Shown: piece by piece, positions 38,176-50,063 of the stretch
Layout of the letters: every line of letters begins with the position of its first letter
Position numbering within the stretch: position 1 is the stretch's first letter
Source: Pagrus major
Taxonomy: Eukaryota; Chordata; Actinopteri; Spariformes; Sparidae
Length of the DNA stretch: 64,000 nucleotides
Assembly (NCBI RefSeq): GCF_040436345.1
Contig: NC_133221.1
Coordinates: forward strand, 31,385,589-31,449,588
Direction of reading: 5' to 3'
The notes under the pieces: generated by a model
Told to the model about the DNA's origin: nothing
Seen by the model: only the letters and a program-made list of their open reading frames with translations
Databases searched by the model: none
Position numbers and translations under genes: made by a program

Positions 38176-38322
38176 CTAAAACCCAACATATCTGTGTTGT
38201 ATGATTGCTGATGAAGAAATGCTAAAATTCAGTGGTTTACCTCTTCTCTGAAGTGTGTTCTTTCATGTTCTGGAGGAGTTTCTTCATCAGAAATCATACA
38301 ACATAGATATGTTGGGTTTTAG
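38176..38322. repeat. Foldback repeat with 45-bp arms
   Basis: Arm 38176-38220 (ctaaaacccaacatatct...) is the inverted copy of 38278-38322 (...agatatgttgggttttag) with few mismatches. The loop is about 57 bp. A known fish dispersed repeat (gacgtttcacttctcatcca, about 38345-38420) follows directly. Confidence 0.85.
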
Positions 38323-39048
38323 TTCTAAGTGCTGTATCGTAGGCAACTGGACGTGTTTCAGTTTGTTGAAGACGTTTCACTTCTCATCCAAGAGCCTTCT
38401 TCAGTTCTAACTAACTGAAGGGGAATTGCAGGCTTTTAAACTCTGTGTGGGAGTGTCCTTACAGAGTCATTAAGGACACGTGAGTATGAACGCAATCTGG
38501 TATGAACAGACTTTCCATTTCCACAGCAGAAAGCTTCTTCTCTGTATGGCAAAGGACGGCAAGTCCACCTTTAAATCTGAAAAACAAAAATGTGTCTGCA
38601 AACTAAATAAATGTTAAAATAATGGAAATTGTGTGAACTGTGAAAAGAGCTACATGTACACATGGATCAGTGAGTAGGAATGGGAGAATTCAGCAGTAAC
38701 ACATAAGAAGCTTTGCTACATCATGAATGTACAAACAGCTGTGCCGAAGGCAGCACAGACATTCATGTGTTCATGATATACCACAGCTTCTCATGTGTTA
38801 TTGCTTTTATACAACAGGACTACATTCTTGTTAAAAAAAAACCCATCACAATCTCGTTTAACTATTCAATTTGAAATGATATTGATTTTAGTAAACTCTG
38901 CCAAGAAAAGCTCGTTGCTATGGAATTTCAAATGGTGAACATATTTCCTGGCGGAACACCAATGATGTCCAATAGGGTTTGTAACTGTAAGTGAAAGTAC
39001 AGTCAGCAGCGCAATGATACTGTACTACTACAGGTTATTTAACTATTT

Positions 39049-39070
39049 GTATATATATATCAAATCAAAT

Positions 39071-39157
<87 letters not shown>
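39049..39157. repeat. (TA)n microsatellite
   Basis: Almost pure TA, interrupted once by caaatcaaatcaaata. It borders the 3' end of the HECT pseudogene. Confidence 0.97.
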
Positions 39158-39159
<2 letters not shown>

Positions 39160-39249
39160 AATATATGCAGTTTAGAATGCCTCTCTGCATATCACAAAGT
39201 GCGGGCGTATACCTGCTGTATAAATATGATTTTGCTAACACAAAAAACT

Positions 39250-41276
39250 GCCTGGCAACAACACCATGGTTTCTGACTGCTTCTCTTCAATTGACTTCAC
39301 ACAACGGAGACACTCAGCAGTTTCGAACATGGTGCTGTTCTGCACAAGGAGGTCTTGCGGGGACTCGCTATAAGTCAAAACAACATACTGTGCGCCTTCA
39401 CTCCTTGACAAACACAAAAATAACTTTTGTTTACACTTTAAGGGGTATTCATTCAAGACTGACATGACATGTCATGAAACTGTCATAACCATGACATAAT
39501 AATAATTGTATTTATATGGCATTTTTCATCATAAGTGCTCATCATAACAAAATAATATAAGATTTATACAAATACATAGGCTACAGACTAACATTTAAAA
39601 ATACACATTCAAAAAATAATACATTAGTTTAAAACCAATATTGAAAAGACAAGTTTTTAGTCACAATCTGAAAGTATGACATGACACATGAAGGAATCTG
39701 ACAGTTGTCATGAATTGTCATTTTTTGTTAGGGTTAGCTATTTGTTTTTGTTTTTTACCCCAAACCCTAACCTGTCATCATCTGTGCCTAACCGGAGCCC
39801 TACTTTGCATTAAAAATGACTTATGTAATTGACCGAATGACACTTAATGACAACAGTCAAGATTCCTTCATGTGTCATGTCAGGGTTATGAACACCCCTT
39901 CAAGTAAAGTGTTACCAACTGTTCGGTTATAATAGCAGAATGAGAACTTAAAGAATCACACTTGTCATTAAAACAAAGTGACAAATTTTCCATTTACAAA
40001 AATCCAGCTATAACATCTATTCACATATATGTACCAGGAAAAAACAGAGCTGCTTGCACCTTTTATGAACTGATATCTATTACACATTAAACAGCTGCCT
40101 TATGTGAATGTATCTTCTGAACAGAATCCTTTCTTTTAATGACCTTCCTACCTCATGAAGAACTTTCCCTATCTCTTCGTCACCAATGTCTTTTACAGTT
40201 GCATTGAAAGTAGATTGCCCTATTTGGCTGACAAGGTCCCTTGACAGGAACTGTGGACCAGGTCTTCCATGTACTACTGACACGGCAATCATCTTGCCTG
40301 CCACATAGTACTCATCTTCCCTGACCTCTGCTCCTGTTAAATGCAGAGCAAAATAAAATGATTGAAACATCATTCAACAAGCACAACATCCCAGAATGAA
40401 ATGTATTCAGAATGAAGTGAAATGTATTACTGCAAAAACAATCCATGCAAATCATTACATTACCTGAATTGTACACAAGGCAGCAGCTCTCAGCAGGTCC
40501 AGCAAATATGGGACAATGAAGAGACTGTTCATCAGAAGAGTCAGAAACTCTCATTTTGGCCCACCTGTATCAAGTCCTTCTTCAGTTTCAGTTTGACCTA
40601 TGTAAGATGGATACTTCATATATCCAGGAAGACAAATTGTTGGATGCAACATCCAACCAAAAGGCACAAGACTGACACAGAATAGACACAAAATAGGCAT
40701 AGGAGGCAAAGAAATAGGCACAAAATATACTACAAGCTTAAACCTGCATTATCTGCGAACTTCACCAACATGTCCTTGGTGTCAGAGTATGTGCCACGAT
40801 TGAATCCTCTGACAGCTCCATCCCAGATGTCTGACCGACAGATGTTCAATGTGCTAAAACTCTTGCGGTCAATGTCAAGTGCCAGATTTCCAATGACTTC
40901 CGGTGCTGTTACACATGACTGCTCCCTATAACACAGAGAAGCAATCAGTGAAGCACCAAGGGCTATGTAAATGATATGAAAGCTAGCTAGGCATGTCACC
41001 ACACAGCACTTCTACTCAGAATATTTACTGTACTCGATATACAGTGTGAAGTCTTGAATTTCAGCATCAATGGAGTCTTCATCATCCTCAATAACAACAG
41101 GCTTATACACATTTGTGTATGCTCTGTAAAATAAACACACACATAGGCTATGTACAGTAAGCACACTTTGTCAAACAGAACACAAAAACTTGAATTTGAG
41201 GGAAAACTTACCGATAACATGTAGTGTCCATTGCAACAGCTCTTGATATACTAAAGACATCATCAGGAGGTACAAT
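39250..41276 (-). pseudogene. HECT-domain (G2E3-like) ubiquitin-ligase pseudogene
   Basis: Minus-strand exon-like blocks with splice borders: 41212-41276, 41016-41123, 40744-40925, 40464-40597, 40152-40333, and a 3' block starting at 39367. Recognisable HECT sequence in order: [57 protein letters not shown], and near the end QNSTMFETAEC. These match a G2E3-like family that is multicopy in fish. Breaks: TGA at 40551-40553 where GGPKREFL is expected, a frame change around 40517-40522, no phase match into the last block, and no catalytic-Cys end before the TA tract. It is a decayed copy; its 5' extent is unknown. Confidence 0.75.
39431..39914. mobile_element. MITE with inverted ends, inserted in the HECT pseudogene
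   Basis: The left end (acactttaaggggtattcat...gacatgacatgtcatga) is inversely related to the right end (tgtgtcatgtcagggttatg...aaagtgtta). A second dispersed repeat (tttatatggcatttttcatc) seems inserted near 39490-39670. It separates the last two HECT blocks. Confidence 0.75.
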
Positions 41277-41656
41277 CTGAAAAACAGGAAAACTGAATCA
41301 GTGTAAAATAAACACCTCAACATAATTGACATTTGTGCAAAATAGCACTGATTTATAAAATAAAATCTTAATTAAGTTCATCCAGAGAAGAAGTGGAAGA
41401 TCGGATTTATGTTGCAATCATGTATAAAAGTATGTATTTCTTTTTCAGCTATGATCTAAATTTACATACATCAGCAACTGTCCTGTTCTCAGAAAACAAG
41501 GCACCAAATCTAATCCAACATTCATGAGTCACTTTAATTCACTCACTCTCTGTTTAACCGCTCAAACTCCACCCCAATAAATTAATGTACTGTGTAATTC
41601 TATACATGCTACTGATACCTCCTCTCAATCAAAATACATTAGAACTCAAAACTGAT

Positions 41657-41660
<4 letters not shown>

Positions 41661-41734
<74 letters not shown>
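41661..41734. repeat. (CA)n microsatellite
   Basis: About 37 uninterrupted CA units. Confidence 0.98.
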
Positions 41735-41737
<3 letters not shown>

Positions 41738-42293
41738 GAGAAAATAACAGACAAAGTGAGGTAGTAGTCACAGCAATTTAATATTATTACTGGAGCTGGT
41801 GTATCAACCATCAAAGGTGTCCAAATTCAACATAGTCACTGAAATAGGGAGGAATACCACATTATACTGTAACTGAGCACATCACGATAGCATTTGAAAC
41901 ATACAGTGATGGATATAAACCCTTTTAGAAGTCAGTTTATCCTAACAAAAGTACTTGGTGTACTGTCCGACACGGGTTCTAATGACTGAAAATAGAAACC
42001 CAAACATCACACTAGCACTTAACTTATGCAGATCAAAATCTACACTGAATTACAGCATCTGACATGAAAATGGGGTGAGACACTTACTAATGTGACAGCC
42101 ATGTTAAATTTAGCTGCACTTCAGCTGGTAATGACAATCTCTGGGTCTGAATCCAAGTCTGAGTCCGAGTTTGTGAAGCAGAAGAGCAGACGCAAGAAAT
42201 TTCTGGGTGAACATGTCTGTATTATATCAGAGAACTTTGTTGCTAGATGCTATACTGTGCGTCTTTTTGCACAGTATAGTAAATTAAGAAATA

Positions 42294-42776
42294 TTTCAGT
42301 GAAAAGTCAAATTTCAAGCAAGTTTCCTACCAAGTAGTGTGTAAAGTTGGATAAATATTGTAGCACACATGGTTGGAAAATGGCTTGAAATCCATTTTTT
42401 CATTGAAATATGCTTAACTTACTGTACTGTGCAAAAATACACTTAATTCGCAAAGAAACAGTCAAAATGGGAATAAATGACTTTTGACACAAAATTAATT
42501 GAAACACAACTGAAACCATGTTTGCCATAATATTTATCCAACTTTAAACATTTTTAGTAGAGAACTTGCTTGAAAAACTTTTTGTCACTGAAATACAGCT
42601 TAATTTCCTTTACTGTGCAAAAAGGAGATAAACACAAAATTGACATGACTGTTGTCAACACAAAATATGAATCGAAACTTAATTGAAACCATGTTTGCCA
42701 TAATATTTATCCAACTTTAAACATTCCTTGGAAGGAAACTTCATTGAAAAACTTTTTTCAGTGAAATACAGCTTAA
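42294..42776. repeat. Three-copy repeat cluster, one inverted and two direct
   Basis: Direct copies at about 42509-42604 and 42682-42776 share accatgtttgccataatatt and the following 60 bp. A diverged inverted copy lies at about 42294-42375 (ggataaatattgtagcacacatgg). Period of the direct pair is about 173 bp. No coding sense. Confidence 0.8.
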
Positions 42777-42989
42777 TTGCCATTGTACATAGTGGAGTGG
42801 ATACTTTTTACACATGCGTAGGTCTACTTTTATTTTACAAAAGAAGGAAACCAAAAGTTTCCAAGTAAAAAGTAAAAACAAATGCTGTACACATCACATT
42901 CATTATTAAAGGACATTGTACAAGTCTTTGTTTTCATTTTTTTAATATTGTGATTAATATCGTACTGTGGACTATATATCATAAGTCTT

Positions 42990-43945
42990 TGGTATCATTA
43001 CATCCTTACTTGAGTAGATGCATTGAACAAATCAATGAATGGATGTGTCAGAGTTTTCTTCAGTTAAACAAAGATAAGACTGAAATAATTGTTTTTGGAG
43101 CCAAGAAAGAACGACTAACAGTCTCTGCTCAGCTTCAATCTGTAATGTTGAAAACTACAAACCAAGCCAGAAACCTCAGTGTAATCATGGACTCAGACCT
43201 GAACTTCAGCAGCCACACTAAGACAATTACAGAGTCAGCCTACTATCACCTTAAGACTATATCCGTATAAAAGGACTTATGTCTCTGCAGGATTTGGAAA
43301 AACTTGTCCATGCATTTATCTTCAGCAGACGTTGCTGCTCGAGTCCTAACAAGAACCAAAAAAGTAGATCACATCACTCCAGTTCTCAGATCTTTACACT
43401 GGCTTCCTGTCAGTCAAAGAATAGATTTCAAAATCCTGCTGTTGGTTTATAAAGCACTGAATGGTTTCTGATCTGCTGCTAAGTTATGAACCATCCAGAC
43501 CTCTGAGGTCGTCAGGTACAGGTCTGCTTTTCAGTCCCTAGAGTCAAAACTAAACGTGGAGAAGCAGCATTCAGTTATTATGAACCACATATCTGGAACA
43601 AACTCCCAGAAAACTGCAGGTCCACTCCAACTCTCACCTCTTTTAAATCAAGGCTGAAGACCTTTCTGTTTGACACTGCTTTTCACTGAAGCAATGTCAA
43701 GGCTGTGAACTGCACTGTGACTTTTTTCTAGTCTTGTCTCTTTTAACCCTATTCTATTTGAGCCTACTTTCCTATTTCTTAACTTGTTTTAATGTTTTGT
43801 TTCTAGATGTCTTCCTACTTGTTTTTAATGTATTTTAAATGCAATTTTGAATTTCTTTTAATGTAATTTTTATGCCCCTGTAAAACACTTTGAGTTGCCT
43901 TGTGGCTGAATTGTGCTATACAAATAAACTTGCCTTGCCTTACTT
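42990..43945 (+). mobile_element. L2-like LINE 3' end, nearly full C-terminus
   Basis: Reading with frameshifts: [126 protein letters not shown]. Then follow a 3' UTR with ttgtgctatacaaataaact and the TA tract. These are the standard L2 blocks in order. A deletion around 43320-43350 removed part of the YCN region. Confidence 0.9.
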
Positions 43946-44072
43946 TCGCACTTGTCCGTTGTGTGTACACCTGTTTTTCTTTGTTGGTCGGCTTGTCATG
44001 TTTATGCAAAAAAGTGTTGGACGGACCTCCACGAAACTTGGATGTAGGAAGGGTCTCAGCTGTGTGTGTGTA

Positions 44073-44086
44073 TATATATACATATA

Positions 44087-44161
<75 letters not shown>
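44073..44161. repeat. (TA)n microsatellite
   Basis: Long TA tract directly downstream of the L2 copy. Confidence 0.97.
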
Positions 44162-44164
<3 letters not shown>

Positions 44165-44165
<1 letters not shown>

Positions 44166-45250
44166 TATAGAGTAGATGTTTTTTCAGATGCTTCTTCACA
44201 TTCTAAAAGTCTCTTTCTACTTCAGTTGTTTCAGGAGAGAGCTGCAACGCTGTTTTGCTTTCCATTGGCATACGGACGAGTAGATAGTGACTGAATGTTC
44301 AAACTGTTCCGTACAGAGATTTTTAAATGTTCTTAGAGGTGCAGAGCAAATGCAGGATCTTGAACAGAATTTTGCTGTTCCGACTATAATTACACACATG
44401 AACTATTCTTCAGCCGTCAAAATGGGTGCTTTTGAGAAATTGTCCCCTTGCAGAAGCGGTCCTGGCTCTGTAGTGCCTTTCTTTCAAATGCTCTTTAAAA
44501 TGTAACACAAAATGCGTACTCCTTCCCTCTTCTGACTACCATCAGACCAGTGCTATTTCATACCTGGATAATCTTCATTCATTCCATATGGTACTTAATC
44601 ATACCTTCTGATATGGTGATGAAGAGCATCAAGCAGTGGATGAGTGATGCATGTGTGGAATTAACCCCAAAGGATGTGAGATGATTTAATTGCTGCGGAT
44701 GAGTGCTTAGCAGGTTTCCATTCTACAGCTCTCCTTACATTTGGCTCTGCAAGCTGAATCTCCCAGCAGATTATGATGTCATGCTGGAGTGGGAATAGAA
44801 GCAGTGCTTCCTCTGGAGCCAGGGATCACAGTCAGGATTAAGTGCATCTAGGTAGTGGTCGGTAGCCAGTGAATACTCAGGAGCAGTAGGGCTGAGTTCA
44901 TGCAGTCCTGCTGCCTTCTCCCCGGTGGACCTCGCAAGCAATTCAGTCGTGGATTTTTCCTGCCTAAAGAAGAAGAATGACACAAAGTAGATGAGAGAAA
45001 TCTGAGGCTTGTTCTCCCTCCTTTGGTAAGGCAAGTGATTTGTCCTGCAGCTGCTGGTTATAAAAGTAATGTTCATGAAGGTTGTTACCTTTTCTGGCAA
45101 CCCCATTTTTTTTTACATGTCAGTAGAAGAATAAAGAAAAATGTCTTTGTCAAATGGCATGAAAAACATGCCTGTGATGCTGTGTCCTTCATGTTGAGGT
45201 GCACTCATTCTTAAGCACTTTTTACAAACATTGATATGATTTTTTTCTAG
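44165..45250. other. Intergenic, upstream of lactbl1
   Basis: No gene recognised. An AG acceptor after ttttttctag at 45250 suggests that the lactbl1 start exon may be preceded by a non-coding exon somewhere in or before this stretch. Confidence 0.4.
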
Positions 45251-45285
45251 ACTGTGCCTGCTGCCCATAACAACCAGTAAGCAAG

Positions 45286-48200
45286 ATGAAGGTGAAATGG
45301 ACCATGCTTGGCATGGTTGTCTTCTTTCTGCTCTCTGTGGTCATGACCTGCTGCTTTATATGGCAGTATAAGATGCCAAAGCTGAAGACAGGTAAGGTTT
45401 ATCTAGCCAAAACAGAGTTACATACAACATGACTTTCCAACCTGGAACTACTTTGTCTGTCCTTAGCCCCATTGGTGTAATTGCTCGTTTACAGGAGCTG
45501 CAGCAGGATTACACAAAGCTGGAAATAGTAGCAGCAGGATTACCAGCCCTGTTTGAACAGACTTTAACTCCTGCTGAGAGATGGGAGGAGGAGGGAGGGT
45601 GGAGCTGAGCAGTGCTGGATTTCCCTGGAAAAAATGGCAACAGTCACTGCCTTTAATAGCTCATGCTTTATGTGATATAAATCTGAATTACGCTTAGAGA
45701 CAGCTCAGTATTAAGGGTGCACTGTGCAGAAGGATCAATGAGGAACATAATAAAGCTTCATAACCTTGTAGCCCTGGGAAAATGAGAGCAAGCTGATATA
45801 TTTACAGCGCTTACTAATGAACTGCACAACATGATTGTGTCATGGCTAGACAATCTATTACCACTACTACTGGTACTTAGATGAGGTTTTATCATCTTAA
45901 TTGTTTCTATTGTCAAACCTAAACGACTGAATTGGGTCAATTGCCAGTGACTCTCAAAACAACATATATCACCGTCCCCAAAACAACAGGACTGTTGCAG
46001 CGTACCAGTGAGGCAGACAGGACATTCTTTGGTCAGGTTTAGGCAAGAAAACAACTTGTTTAGGTTTAGGAAAACATTGTAGTTTTTGGTAAAAATAACT
46101 ATGTTACTTATGTAACTTCTTTCATGAATGCACGTAAATTAAGATACAATATGTATGTGACATAACTTGAATACGTTAAACTAAGTGTGAAACTAAGTCC
46201 TGTGCTTGTTTAACCTAACTGTCCACTAGACCTCTGTGTTTTTTGTCACTCTTTATACTATATCTCCTGATTTCCTCCTTTGCTGCCGTAATAATTGCTA
46301 TGGCCACAACAGGTCATCGCCAAACAAGAAACATAAATATGGGCGATAAGCTGCTTTCACATTCGACCTACATGGTTGTTTTTCTACTGACACTCAGAAA
46401 AAAAAGTAGATTAATGATTAGTCGTAAAAATAAACTATTATTGAATAGTGAAGCTTGAGTGAAGCTCCGTAGTCTGGGGGTATGGCAGTGGATACCTCTG
46501 TATCTGTTGTCAGATGGCAGCAGGGTGAACAGACTGTGGCTGGGTGGGTGTTGTCTTTTAGTATCTTTGGGCTCTGTGCAGACATCTCACTCCACTGATG
46601 TCACTGATGCTCTGTAGATGGTACCAGTGATGTTCTGCATGGAGCCTTCCCGTCCTGGGCCTTGCACAAACCATGCCAGTTTGTGATGTTTCCATTCAAG
46701 ACACTTTCTATTGCTCTTCTGTAAAAGTTGAGAAGAACTTGGTTCCATTGCTGATTTCCTCCTGATATGAGCTCAGATATTCAGACCCATGGTAGTGGTG
46801 TCGTCTGCAAACTACAACTACAACTGTCTTAAGATAAGCCTATATTTGATAATGCACTGATTTAGTCATAATGTAATAACATATGAGCATACATACCAGT
46901 GACAGGCCTACCAGAGTTAGATGTGTGTCATCACAATTAAGCAACCATCCAACTGGACAGACTTTTAGGAGCGAACTAGTTGTTACCTGTTACTTTAAGG
47001 GTAAGTTAAAACTGTAATGGTACTCAGTAGAGCGCACACCTCTGCCAAGGACCAACAGTCACACATGTACTCACTCATAAATACCAGACACCTAAATACG
47101 CCTGATTTCATTCATTAAGATCCATGTATTATTCCTTGGGAAGTTTTGTGGAAATCCGTATTTTTGGTGTAACCCTGCTGACAAACCAACCAATCAACAA
47201 ACAAATGAATAAATGGACACAAGCGAAAAACATAACCTCCTTGCTGGAGGTAAAATATTAGCCATTTTCTTTACATTGTGAACTGGATATGGGGAACAAT
47301 ATGACAAACTGTCAAATAGTCATTGTTCTCACCCGATCACATGGGATGTCCAATTTAGCGACAGTATCTACAGTGGAGAGATGAACAAGTGTGCTCTAGA
47401 CTATCAAGAATTAAAGTTAGCAAGTTTTGTTCAGACAACAGAAAGACATTTCAAATACAAGATTTTTGCTCTTTTTGTAGACGTCATTTCAATGAAAATC
47501 AGCTTAGCTCTTTAATTATTCAACACTGTTAAAAGTGGTAAGTCATAAACATTTAAGAATGTTGTCCATTGCCCGCACAAGTAGTGAAATTATGCACACT
47601 TCAACAACTCCAAAGCTGTCTAATTTACAGAACATGATTTTTGAGTCTCATTCCCAACCCGTCAAAAACAGCTGCATTGGGATTGTAGGACGGGTTGACT
47701 GCCATCCAAAAAAAACATCAGTTTTTGACAAGTTGGGTCTGAGATTCAAAAATCAACTTTTCTTACAAATAGCACCTTTAACTGCTTCTGAAACTACAAC
47801 CTTTGTCCAAAGACCGCATTGCAAGGCATGTTATGTCATTTCTGACTGAGCTACAATTTCTGCTTCTTCAAGTTTCCATGCTAAGCTCGGCTACACAGGT
47901 CTATTTCTGTGTGGATGCACATTAGTACTTTTTATTGATCTTCTGATCTATCTGCAAGATTGACAATATACAGTGGGGTTAAAATCTTTCACATGTTTAG
48001 TTCAGACACATTTGGTCATTTTCTGCAACATCAGATTACATCCAGTTCAAGAAGTCACACCCTTACTGCGCATTTCTGGTTGTACAACTAGGGCTTATAT
48101 TCTATGATGACTGCTTGTTTCATACATGATGATGCCTTTTCCCCCTTTCCACAGAAGTGGCTGTAAAAAAAGCAACAGTAGAAGAGATGTGCCCTCAATT

Positions 48201-50022
48201 CCCTGAGCCTGTGCCCCTCAAACATCCCATCACATCGCTGAGGGCAGCCTTAGAAAAGGTGAATCTCGTCAACAAATTTTTCTAGTTCATATTAAAGTGA
48301 AGACATTTGGATATAGCAATTGTCAGTCTCACTGAAGTTTCTCTTCACAGATAGATGTACTCCTTAGGTCGAGCGTTCACACCACCAAGTTGCCAGCCAT
48401 ATCAGCCATCGTGGTTTTAAATGACTCTGTACTATGGAATGGAAACTTTGGCAAGAAGAACATAAGTGACCCCTCCTCATCTGCACCCAATGAGTACACA
48501 GTGTACAGGTGAGATTAACAGACAGTGTTTGGAACAGGTGAGGAACATAGAATTATGATTAAGATCAACATAAAATATGACTGAGATATGACAAAAAGGG
48601 AAGTGGTGATTCGTCTACATGCCAGATACTTTTATAATATTAACAGCTCCATCTAAACAATAATCATTACCACACATGATGTAAGCTTCTGTCTAATTCT
48701 TCTATTCGACATTGCATTTAATCTGAGGCTTAGTGTCAGAATTAGGGGTTAGGATTAGACCATCATTGTATTAGATAAGATACATATGGGACCTGTGATC
48801 AGTGAGACTGAACCACTCACTAAATTAAGTGCTTAAATTTGATCTGTGCAGCAGCACTGGGAATGCTATGTATTATTAAACCAAGATACATTTATTTAAT
48901 CAAATGTGTTGCATTCACTTTAATCACTTTGATCGCAGAATCGCGAGCCTCTCGAAGATCTTCCCCACACTGATGCTTTACAAGCTGTGGGAGAATGGCC
49001 TGGTGGACTCTCTGGACGACCCTCTGGAGAAGTACGCAGACAACTTCACCATCAAGAACCCCCTGGGGAAAAGTGGGGGGGCATCAGTCAAGACCCTCAG
49101 CCGCCGCTCTCCTGCACTCACCCTGCGCCGGATGGCTAGCCAGCTTTCTGGTAACCTCTAAATCTGTTTTAATGAAATGGCAGCCATCTTTCATTAACCT
49201 ACATCAGAGCAACAGACATCCAACATGACATGAGGAGCAGAAGCTTCATATATACATAAACACAAATAATTCCTTTGATTCTGGGTTTTTGGAGCATTGC
49301 ATGTCCACAGGAATTAAAACTGCACAATCATGTGATCAAGCATGGAAGTAAAAGTAGAAGTAGCCTCTGAACAAATGACAGTGATTTGAACGTGTTACCA
49401 CCACAGCTTTCATAATAATTCATTGATATATTAAGCTTCTTGAGGGTTGATGTCCTTAGTTGGAAGGAAATTGTTCAGTTTTCAGTTTGGTGTTGAATAG
49501 GGATGATTGGGCTTTGATCTGTCCTGAGAGGTTTAATCCTCTGAACACACACAAGTAAGATGTAAACAATGATGCTCACATCACAGCAGCTTGTCTATGC
49601 ATATACAATGGTAAAATACATTATTGTGTCCACCACATACACATACAAAGGCAGGGACAGTAAACACATTTGATTACAATGAAATCCAAAATTCGCAAAA
49701 CACAGGCTGGAAAATGAGATGAGACATGAGTCAACACAAAGACTGAACATTACATGCTTCACAAAGCTGGTATTTATTGGAGCAGAGTTTATATAAGATT
49801 GCATCAGATTGTGATTGTGACAGTATATGAAATCGTGAAAACCAACAGAAATCGGATTTTCTAATTTGGTAACCCTGCCTGCAAACGGCAGATAAAAGTA
49901 ATATCTCCATGGGTAAAGATGAGCACTTAAAGAGATTCACTACTTACTTCCACTTCAAAGGTTCATTTTCCACTTTACAACACAGGGCTGTACAACGAAA
50001 TCTAAGTTGTAGTCCCTTTTTG

Positions 50023-50063
<41 letters not shown>

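Noticed and set aside
41629-41814. Minus-strand ORF with CVCVCV runs
   Set aside because: Translation of the CA microsatellite.
43815-44294. ORFs with YIYIYIY runs
   Set aside because: Translations of the TA microsatellite.
47535-47849. 104-aa plus-strand ORF
   Set aside because: It spans the foldback at 47636-47754 inside lactbl1 intron 1; the inverted arms explain the sequence better than a gene.
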